Assembly (NCBI GenBank): GCA_902772605.1
Contig: CACYBG010000300.1
Span: forward strand, 1 to 6,405
Direction of reading: 5' to 3'
Length of the DNA stretch: 6,405 nucleotides
Source: an uncultured Spirochaetaceae bacterium
GTDB lineage: Bacteria; Spirochaetota; Spirochaetia; Treponematales; Treponemataceae
Shown: positions 1 through 5,055 of the stretch, in pieces
Layout of the letters: the number at the start of each line of letters is the position of its first letter
How positions within the stretch are numbered: position 1 is the stretch's first letter
The notes under the pieces: model-generated
Database searches by the model: none
What the model was told of the DNA's origin: nothing
What the model saw: only the letters and a program-made list of their open reading frames with translations
Made by a program: the position numbers and the translations under genes

Positions 1-948
1 GTAAGCATAATAATCCGCAACAGCAACACGGGAAAGACCATTGCCATGACCGTACCGGAATCATACGACTCCGAAAAGGGAACGGGATTCACTCCGAATC
101 ATCCGGTTCAGAACGCTGCTGATGCAATCATCAAATATGAGGGAATCACCATAACCCGTCCGACAAACGACATTGACGACGTAATTCCCGACGTTACGCT
201 GCACCTCCACGAAAAGACCGAAAGGACTGCCACAATCACAATCAATCCGGACAAGGAGAGCGCAAAGGACGCACTGATTACGTTCGTCGGAAAATACAAT
301 CAGGTCATTGCGGAACTGAACATACTGACCACGAACAAGCCCGAAATAGTCAACGAACTGGACTACCTTTCCGAAGCAGAGGCTGAAAAGGCCATGGAAA
401 AGCTCGGAATGTTCCAGGGAGACTTCACTCTGACCAACGGCAAGTCCCAGTTCCAGAAGATTATGTCCAACAGCTACAACTACGGTTACGATGCGGACAT
501 AACCATGCTCAACCAGATAGGCATATCAACCAATGCAAGCGGAAGGAGCAGCGGATACAATGCATCACAGCTCAGGGGATACCTTGAAATCGACGAAAAG
601 AAACTCGATGCACAGCTGGAATCCAACCTTGACCAGATAAAGGACCTTTTCGGATTCGATACCGACGGCGACCTCATAATCGACAACGGAATCGGATACC
701 TCATGGACAAGCAGCTTACGGCATGGACTCAGACCGGGGGAATCATATCCACAAAGAATGACGCCCTCAAGACAAGAATAGACTCCTCAAATTCAAAGAT
801 TACTAAACTTCAGTCACAACTTGACGATAAAGAAGCAGAGCTCAAATCAAAATATTCCACAATGGAAAGCACTTTGAACAGCTTGGAAAGTCAGCAGACC
901 TCCATCACTAATTGGGCCGATTCTATGAACAACAGCAGAAAAAAATGA
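1..948 (+). CDS. fliD: Flagellar filament cap protein FliD, C-terminal part (5' end outside window)
   Basis: The reading frame is open from base 1, so this is the last 315 residues of a longer protein; FliD proteins are usually much longer, and the N-terminal D0/D1 part is missing. FliD caps the growing flagellar filament and folds incoming flagellin; in spirochaetes the filament is periplasmic. Seen here: a FliD-like core at about residues 38-105, with NAADAIIKYEGITITRPTND and, further on, VTLHL, ATITINPDKE and FVGKYNQVIAEL. A domain with LEIDEKKL (195-202) and DQIKDLFGF (211-219) follows, then a coiled-coil-like tail (about 250-300) rich in K, D, E and Q. An aspartate-rich DTDGDLIID segment at 220-228 looks like a metal-binding loop. 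The stop is 8 bases before the next gene, whose GAGG ribosome site begins inside the TGA, so the two are probably co-transcribed. The identification is from family patterns and context and is firm. Confidence 0.9.
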   Translation, partial: VSIIIRNSNTGKTIAMTVPESYDSEKGTGFTPNHPVQNAADAIIKYEGITITRPTNDIDDVIPDVTLHLHEKTERTATITINPDKESAKDALITFVGKYNQVIAELNILTTNKPEIVNELDYLSEAEAEKAMEKLGMFQGDFTLTNGKSQFQKIMSNSYNYGYDADITMLNQIGISTNASGRSSGYNASQLRGYLEIDEKKLDAQLESNLDQIKDLFGFDTDGDLIIDNGIGYLMDKQLTAWTQTGGIISTKNDALKTRIDSSNSKITKLQSQLDDKEAELKSKYSTMESTLNSLESQQTSITNWADSMNNSRKK

Positions 949-956
949 GGTAAGCC

Positions 957-1553
957 ATGAAGCTGAAGGTTAACGACAGTCCGGTGGACATCACCCTTGA
1001 AAACGAAAAGACCGTCGGTGATTTCCTCAAGTCATTCGAGGAAGCGATAGAAAAGGAAGATGCAACTACCACGGGAATAGTCCTGAACGGTAAGTCGGTT
1101 TCCGCAGAGGATATAGACGACATTCAGAAGGAACCGCTTGAAGACGACACGTCGATTGAACTGACTGTCATTTCAAAGGCTCAGATTCTGGATTCATTCG
1201 GTGACAGTGCAAGGACCCTCACCGCCCTCAATGAAAACATGGGGGAGATTTCCGTACTGATTCAGAGCGGAAAGGACGGTGAAGCATTTGCCATAATCAA
1301 CACGCTTGCAGATGAAATGGCAAAATTCGTAAGGGTTGCAAGGCTGAGCGTACTTTTCCCCGACTTATACGAAAAGATTACGATGGACGGCAAGGATCTG
1401 AGCGATTTCTTCGAGGATTTTTACGGAATACTCAAGGATTTCGAACAGGCTCTGTCAGAAAAGGATACCGTTACCGTAGGCGATCTTGCGGAATATGAAA
1501 TCAGTCCCAGACTGCAGCAGATCATAGACTCGCTGAACGGATGTTGCCGGTAA
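957..1553 (+). CDS. Unrecognised acidic 198-aa protein after fliD; possible ubiquitin-like N-terminus plus helical domain
   Basis: I do not recognise a named family; from memory a similar-sized hypothetical follows fliD in other treponemes. ATG 957 has GAGG at 947-950, 6 bases upstream, overlapping the fliD stop. Residues 1-73 read like a beta-grasp (ubiquitin-like) pattern: strands MKLKVN and VDITLE, a helix from TVGDFLKSFEEAIEK, a strand TGIVLNG, and a closing strand SIELTVIS. Residues 75-198 look all-helical and acidic, with an ILKDFEQAL segment followed by GDLAEYEISPRLQQIIDSL. There is no signal peptide or membrane segment, so it is probably cytoplasmic. It ends in CCR. In many bacteria fliD is followed by the export chaperone genes fliS or fliT; its position and small helical domain make a flagellar chaperone or assembly role conceivable, but that is inference from position only. 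That the ORF is a real gene is much more certain than any function. Confidence 0.85.
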   Translation: MKLKVNDSPVDITLENEKTVGDFLKSFEEAIEKEDATTTGIVLNGKSVSAEDIDDIQKEPLEDDTSIELTVISKAQILDSFGDSARTLTALNENMGEISVLIQSGKDGEAFAIINTLADEMAKFVRVARLSVLFPDLYEKITMDGKDLSDFFEDFYGILKDFEQALSEKDTVTVGDLAEYEISPRLQQIIDSLNGCCR

Positions 1554-1562
1554 AAAAGGCAC

Positions 1563-1610
1563 GCGGCATTCGGCTTCACAGGCTTCAGACATGGAATTCC
1601 GGATTGCCGC
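1563..1610 (+). repeat. Imperfect inverted repeat in the spacer before the PilZ gene
   Basis: GCGGCA (1563-1568) can pair with TGCCGC (1605-1610). After a T-T mismatch, TCGG (1570-1573) can pair with CCGGA (1599-1603) if one G is bulged. The loop of about 25 bases contains two CTTCA copies. No T-run follows, so it is not a standard intrinsic terminator. It fills most of the 82-base spacer and could be an mRNA processing or stability element, or chance. Confidence 0.35.
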
Positions 1611-1635
1611 CGCTAAAATCAGACAGAGGTGATTT

Positions 1636-2757
1636 ATGAAATCAGAGGCCGCTCCATCGCCCATTTTGGCAGCACACAACCCCACCCTATACTGGATCAT
1701 AGTAGCAGCAATTTCTACGGTACTGTTGATTCTGCTGGTCTCGTTCGTTTCAAAAAAAGCCGCCGTCTGGATCAAGAAATCAAAATCGGCCAAATCAGGC
1801 AAAAAGCTCACCACAAAAAAGGACATCAACTACATATATCGAAAAGCCTCGCTTACCGAAAACCAGACGAAGATGCTCTGGCACATATGCAGGAAATTCA
1901 GCGTTCCGGACATAATCAGCCTGAACTCCGATGCAGAAGCAATCGACGAACTGCTCAAAAAGCAGTACGTGGAAATGAAAGCCAAGAACGCCAGGGAAGA
2001 ACAGTTCACCACCCTGTACCACCTCAACTACAAGCTGGAGGCCTACAGGGAGCAGGATTACGTCATATCCCTGTCGTCAAGCCTGAAACCGGGTGAGGAA
2101 GTCACTTTCAAGGATTCCAACGGCATAAACTGGATTTTCTATCTGGTAAAGAACGGTCCGCAGGAAATGCTGATAGAAATCACCAAGGCATTCTACAACA
2201 GCAGCATAAAGCCCGCACCGATGACGAAATTCATACTGACGGTCAGCGGAACGTCGAATACGGCATACTCAATGCAGGCAAGGGTCATACGGTACGAAGA
2301 GGCCATGGACGGAAAATACATGCTTGCGGTAAAGCCGTCTAAGTCGCTCATACCGATTCAGAGGCGCCGTTACAAGCGTATGGAAATAAACGTTCCATGC
2401 ATTTTCACGGAGGTCGAGCCGAGGAGTTCGGGAGCCGGAAATTCAAGGGGATATGCAGTACTGAGCGGAAACATGAACGGTACACTGGGGGACATTTCGG
2501 CATCGGGATGCAGCCTTTCCGGTTCGCAGGACATAATGACGGGGCACTATCTGAACGTAAAGTTCCAGATGGACGGTCAGGAAATGGAGGCCGTAGGAAT
2601 CATCCTTTCAACCACGCAGAATTCAGAGGGAGAAGAGTCCCTCTATCACATAAAGTTTACGGACATTGACGTTCACGTCAAAAACAGCATATATGCCCAT
2701 GTATACGGATGGACATCCCTATTCCCGCCAGAGCGGAGTTTTAAGGAGGAGAAATAA
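1636..2757 (+). CDS. Membrane-anchored PilZ-domain protein, YcgR-like (c-di-GMP receptor)
   Basis: This is a 373-aa protein. ATG 1636 follows AGAGGTGA (1625-1632), a strong ribosome site. Residues 18-39 form one hydrophobic membrane segment, followed by the basic stretch KKAAVWIKKSKSAKSGKK, so the bulk should be cytoplasmic. Residues 60-140 are a charged helical linker. Residues 150-240 look like the YcgR-type N-terminal beta domain (GEEVTFKD, the WIFYLV strand, LAVKPSKSLIPIQ). The PilZ domain covers about 241-360 and has both c-di-GMP signatures: RxxxR within RRRYKR (R244 and R248) and DxSxxG as DISASG (D286, S288, G291). In characterised members these residues clamp a c-di-GMP dimer, so binding is likely; the output is unknown. 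Enteric YcgR acts as a motility brake at the flagellar motor, and the position downstream of fliD fits a motility role, but this is inference. The gene ends with a very good Shine-Dalgarno sequence (2743-2750) that has no start codon at the right distance. Confidence 0.85.
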   Translation: MKSEAAPSPILAAHNPTLYWIIVAAISTVLLILLVSFVSKKAAVWIKKSKSAKSGKKLTTKKDINYIYRKASLTENQTKMLWHICRKFSVPDIISLNSDAEAIDELLKKQYVEMKAKNAREEQFTTLYHLNYKLEAYREQDYVISLSSSLKPGEEVTFKDSNGINWIFYLVKNGPQEMLIEITKAFYNSSIKPAPMTKFILTVSGTSNTAYSMQARVIRYEEAMDGKYMLAVKPSKSLIPIQRRRYKRMEINVPCIFTEVEPRSSGAGNSRGYAVLSGNMNGTLGDISASGCSLSGSQDIMTGHYLNVKFQMDGQEMEAVGIILSTTQNSEGEESLYHIKFTDIDVHVKNSIYAHVYGWTSLFPPERSFKEEK

Positions 2758-2768
2758 GCCGAATTTTG

Positions 2769-2797
2769 TTGTAATTATGCGAAATTTGGTTTATCCT
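2769..2797 (+). promoter_or_regulatory. Candidate sigma-70-type promoter for the 89-aa gene, tsaE and tsaB
   Basis: TTGTAA (2769-2774) and TATCCT (2792-2797) are separated by 17 bases in the AT-rich spacer after the PilZ gene. A start about seven bases after the -10 would fall at 2804-2805, essentially on the A of the next ATG, giving a leaderless message. The -10 match is imperfect, and a second TATAAG (2797-2802) lies beside it. The call rests on sequence alone. Confidence 0.4.
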
Positions 2798-2804
2798 ATA
2801 AGAT

Positions 2805-3074
2805 ATGAAGGTTTTAGAAATCAATTCAATCGCGAAAGAAGAAGGATTAATCTATTATTTCAATAAATACAGGGGAAATGCCGTCCTGGACATACTTTCA
2901 CAGAAGGTTACGGTTCCCGTCAGGTTCAGCATCGAGGTAAATCCCCTCGGAAAAAGGAACATAGAGATAGATCCGCTTCCGCAGAGCCTGAACTATCCGG
3001 TAATGCCGATAAAGAAATCTCTCAGGGAATTCATAGACGACCTTTACAAGAAAGGCGCACTGCCTCAGGTTTGA
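2805..3074 (+). CDS. Unrecognised 89-aa protein upstream of tsaE
   Basis: I do not recognise this family. ATG 2805 is the only plausible start: an in-frame TAA lies at 2799-2801, and no other ATG, GTG or TTG occurs in the first 60 codons. Nothing resembling a Shine-Dalgarno sequence precedes it (TCCTATAAGAT), so translation may be leaderless. The protein starts with a short helix-like stretch (AKEEGLIYYFNKYRG), continues with alternating hydrophobic residues suggesting beta strands (AVLDILSQKVTVPVRFSIEV and RNIEIDPL), and ends in a basic amphipathic helix (KKSLREFIDDLYKKG). No signal peptide, membrane segment or cysteine is present. Its stop overlaps a possible TTG start of tsaE and lies 2 bases before the preferred ATG, which points to co-translation with tsaE and tsaB. 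It is probably a real gene, given its length, position and tight packing; its function is unknown. Confidence 0.75.
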   Translation: MKVLEINSIAKEEGLIYYFNKYRGNAVLDILSQKVTVPVRFSIEVNPLGKRNIEIDPLPQSLNYPVMPIKKSLREFIDDLYKKGALPQV

Positions 3075-3076
3075 TC

Positions 3077-3520
3077 ATGCCGGCACTTGAATTCACGACA
3101 AGAACCCCGGAAGAAACGATTGAGCTGGGGAAAAAAATCGGTGCACAGCTTAGGCCCGGAGACGTAATCGCCATGACGGGTACGCTTGCAGCCGGAAAAA
3201 CGACAATCACGAAAGGAATTGCATCGGCCATGGGGATTGAAGACTGCATCACAAGCCCCACTTTCTGCCTCATAAGCGAATACGAGGGAAAATCGATGCC
3301 GCTGTATCATTTCGACGTTTACAGGCTCGAGGGAGCCGAGGATTTTGCCGACCTTGGTGCAGACGACATGCTTTACGGTGACGGCGTTTGCATAGTCGAA
3401 TGGAGCGAAAAGGTAAAGTCCGAACTGCCGTCAAAAACAATCTGGATGACCATCACCCCGAATGAAAACGGAGAAAGGCTCATCCGCATCGAAAACTGGA
3501 ACAACGGGAGCATAGCCTGA
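3077..3520 (+). CDS. tsaE: tRNA threonylcarbamoyladenosine biosynthesis ATPase TsaE
   Basis: TsaE (formerly YjeE) is the ATPase that works with TsaB and TsaD to make t6A at position 37 of ANN-decoding tRNAs. The 147-aa length is normal. Seen: a Walker A motif GTLAAGKT (35-42) with an extra T at 43, the family motif SPTF (60-63), the YHFDVYRL block (77-84) with the Walker-B-like D80, and EWSEK (108-112). The usual TsaE P-loop has LGAGKT where this has LAAGKT; the changed residue lies in the variable part of the motif and should be tolerated. ATG 3077 is preferred because AGG (3067-3069) lies 7 bases upstream. A TTG at 3071 would add two residues but sits almost on that AGG. The gene overlaps tsaB by one base (TGATG), which suggests translational coupling. 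TsaD and TsaC, needed for the full pathway, are not in the window. Confidence 0.95.
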   Translation: MPALEFTTRTPEETIELGKKIGAQLRPGDVIAMTGTLAAGKTTITKGIASAMGIEDCITSPTFCLISEYEGKSMPLYHFDVYRLEGAEDFADLGADDMLYGDGVCIVEWSEKVKSELPSKTIWMTITPNENGERLIRIENWNNGSIA

Positions 3521-4218
3521 TGAACGCCCTTGCCATAGACTGTGCGGTATCAAAGATTGCCGTATCAGCAAAAAAAGATTCAAAATCAGTTAAGGTAGTC
3601 CTGGACCTGGGTTCAAGGCAATCCGAAAAACTTCTTCCTGCAATAGATTACGTAATGCGCGAAATGGAGATGACTCCTCAAGACCTGGACTATACGGTTT
3701 CGACTTTAGGTCCGGGAACGTTTACAGGACTCAGGCTCGGACTCAGCACGCTCAAGGCCCTTACGCTGTGCAACGGAACGCCTCTTTACGGAGTCCCGTC
3801 GCTCGATGCATACAGATGGCCGCTCAGAAACGAAAGTTCCATGGTTCTGTGCCTGATAGAGGCGAAGGAAGACGAATATTTCTGCGCAATGTACTCAGAG
3901 GGAAAGAAGGTCGTAGAAGACGGTGACCTGACGCAGGACGAGATAATGAAGCTTTTTTCACCGGAGGATACGGTCGTTCTGTGCGGTCCAGGTGCAGATG
4001 ATTTTTACGAAAAGGCTTCAACGCTTCCGGACGCTCCGAAATTCAAGCTTTATTCCCCTGCCCCGGACTGTGCAGACTCGCTTTTTGAAGCAGCAGAAAA
4101 GATGATTTCCGACAAGGTCGAACCCATGAAGGATTATGACGGTCCAGTATACGTGCGTAAGAGCGAAGCGGAAATCGTATATGAAAAAACCCATCCTGAA
4201 GCGGACGGGCAAAAGTAA
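3520..4218 (+). CDS. tsaB: tRNA threonylcarbamoyladenosine biosynthesis protein TsaB
   Basis: TsaB (formerly YeaZ) is the non-catalytic actin/ASKHA-fold partner that dimerises with TsaD and supports transfer of threonylcarbamoyl to A37 of tRNA. Seen: the first-strand motif LAIDCAV (4-10), SEKLLPAIDYV (35-45), the hallmark GPGTFTGLRLG (64-74), followed by LSTLKALTL and GVPSLDA (91-97), and near the C-terminus the family's PVYVRKSEAE (209-218). The 232-aa length matches typical TsaB. The initiator ATG overlaps the last base of the tsaE stop, so tsaB probably depends on tsaE translation. The last residues (HPEADGQK) are a short polar tail. The gene converges on csrA with 14 bases between stops. 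No intrinsic terminator is visible after it. Confidence 0.95.
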   Translation: MNALAIDCAVSKIAVSAKKDSKSVKVVLDLGSRQSEKLLPAIDYVMREMEMTPQDLDYTVSTLGPGTFTGLRLGLSTLKALTLCNGTPLYGVPSLDAYRWPLRNESSMVLCLIEAKEDEYFCAMYSEGKKVVEDGDLTQDEIMKLFSPEDTVVLCGPGADDFYEKASTLPDAPKFKLYSPAPDCADSLFEAAEKMISDKVEPMKDYDGPVYVRKSEAEIVYEKTHPEADGQK

Positions 4219-4232
4219 GGTCGCATTGAAAA

Positions 4233-4454
4233 TCAGTTTCCGAAAATGTTCTTGAGGTCGTCCTCTGAAATCTGAGCGGCGGCGGCCTTGTTTTCGGACT
4301 GAATCGCATCGAAAACTTCCTGACGGAAAATCTTCACGTTCTTAGGCGCCTCCACCCCAATCTTCACCATGTCGCCATGGACCTCTATTATCGTAAGGGT
4401 GATGTCGTTTCCAATCTTAATCTTTTCATCAACCTTCCGGGAAAGAATCAGCAT
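4233..4454 (-). CDS. csrA: Carbon storage / translational regulator CsrA
   Basis: CsrA is a small dimeric RNA-binding protein that blocks translation by covering GGA motifs at ribosome sites. In B. subtilis and, from memory, Borrelia it represses flagellin synthesis. The 73 residues begin MLILSRKVDEKIKIG and include IGVEAPKNVKIFRQEV. L4 and R44, the key RNA-contact positions in E. coli numbering, are present. N55, implicated in FliW binding in B. subtilis, is also present, and the protein has a C-terminal extension (about 58-73) like the Bacillus protein. The ATG shares its A with the fliW stop (TAATG). A strong ribosome site GGGAGGG (4461-4467 on this strand) lies 6 bases upstream, within the end of fliW, so translation is probably coupled to fliW. 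Confidence 0.96.
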   Translation of the reverse strand: MLILSRKVDEKIKIGNDITLTIIEVHGDMVKIGVEAPKNVKIFRQEVFDAIQSENKAAAAQISEDDLKNIFGN

Positions 4455-4900
4455 TATTTTCCCTCCCGGAGGCTCTTCATGCCTTCAACTATGTCGAATT
4501 TCGTAGGCCATCTGTCGCCGTTGAGGATTACCTGCATTCCGACGCGGGTCTTCTTGTTGATTACGACAGGTCCAAGGAGGTTTGCAGTGACAGGCTGACC
4601 GTTACCCGGGACAGTTACAAGCGCCATGACCAGAACCTGAGAAGGATCCGTAACGTCAATCTTCTGAAGCTCACGGTCGTCTATGTCAGTTTCGTATCCG
4701 TCGCAAATCAAAAACGGGTCTATCATCAGGAAAGCAAGGTTCTTTTCCTTTACCGACTGCATCCAGACGAACGGCGGATAAATGCTGTCGTACAGTGCGA
4801 AATCCGTATAATCCTCAAATCCGAACAGTCCGGACGGGATATTGATGATGTGGTCCTCAGGAACTTCAATCGTTCCCGATCCCTTTGTCTCTATCTGCAT
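4454..4900 (-). CDS. fliW: Flagellar assembly factor FliW (CsrA antagonist)
   Basis: FliW is a cytoplasmic protein that binds either flagellin or CsrA. When flagellin is exported, freed FliW inhibits CsrA and flagellin translation resumes (established in B. subtilis). The 148-aa length is typical. Seen family blocks: IPSGLFGFEDYTDFAL (21-36), PFVWMQSV (43-50) with LAFLMIDPFLI (55-65), and NLLGPVVINKKTRVGMQVIL (107-126). ATG 4900 has AGGTGA on this strand (4905-4910), 4 bases upstream, a good ribosome site. The stop overlaps the csrA start by one base. The gene follows flgL after 155 bases; in B. subtilis the gene yviE sits between them, and here no convincing gene does. Confidence 0.96.
   Translation of the reverse strand: MQIETKGSGTIEVPEDHIINIPSGLFGFEDYTDFALYDSIYPPFVWMQSVKEKNLAFLMIDPFLICDGYETDIDDRELQKIDVTDPSQVLVMALVTVPGNGQPVTANLLGPVVINKKTRVGMQVILNGDRWPTKFDIVEGMKSLREGK
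4461..4472 (-). promoter_or_regulatory. csrA ribosome binding site with adjacent complementary CCTCC
   Basis: Read on the minus strand, the end of fliW contains CCTCC, one C-G step, then GGAGGG. GGAGG is the csrA Shine-Dalgarno sequence, and CCTCC immediately upstream is its complement. A 4-bp stem with a CGG loop could form and weakly hide the site unless ribosomes are finishing fliW. The site also contains GGA, the CsrA core recognition element, so autoregulation is possible. The palindrome is seen directly; the regulation is inferred. Confidence 0.4.
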
Positions 4901-4904
4901 CTTA

Positions 4905-4997
4905 TCACCTAAAAAGCGGAATCGGAATTACCGGTAACAAATCGGTCTTCCTGAAAAAAAACATGCCGCGAACACCAGAAGGAATCCTGCCGACCAT
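4905..4997 (-). CDS. Doubtful 30-codon ORF ending in the fliW ribosome binding site
   Basis: Minus-strand ATG 4997 opens a 30-codon frame (MVGRIPSGVRGM, then FFFRK, then LLPVIPIPLFR) whose TGA is part of the fliW Shine-Dalgarno AGGTGA. GAAGG lies only 3 bases before the ATG, a poor spacing. The frame includes a T8 run (4954-4961). It could be a leader peptide coupled to fliW, but a chance ORF is more likely. No homolog is recognised. Confidence 0.15.
   Translation of the reverse strand: MVGRIPSGVRGMFFFRKTDLLPVIPIPLFR
4920..4945. promoter_or_regulatory. Perfect 10-bp palindrome flanked by AATCGG direct repeats, upstream of fliW
   Basis: TTACCGGTAA (4928-4937) is a perfect palindrome. Identical AATCGG hexamers at 4920-4925 and 4940-4945 are placed symmetrically around its centre, 20 bases apart, about two helical turns. 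It lies 28-37 bases upstream of the fliW start. The layout is operator-like, but no regulator is known and no convincing promoter is visible beside it. Confidence 0.3.
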
Positions 4998-5055
4998 GGA
5001 CCTTCGCCCACGGATGAAACACGGAAAAGCCTCAAGGAATCGCGGCCCCTTGAAA

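Noticed and set aside
1455..2096. Other-frame ORFs over the 198-aa and PilZ genes on both strands
   Set aside because: They overlap well-supported genes with good ribosome sites and show low-complexity, non-family-like sequence.
3071..3073. TTG as an alternative tsaE start
   Set aside because: It lies only one base after the AGG that best serves as the ribosome site; ATG 3077 has that AGG at 7 bases and starts a normal TsaE N-terminus.
4954..4961. Minus-strand T8 run as an intrinsic terminator after flgL
   Set aside because: No GC-rich stem sits directly before it. A possible GAAGGTCC/GGATTCCTTC stem is about 15 bases too far away.
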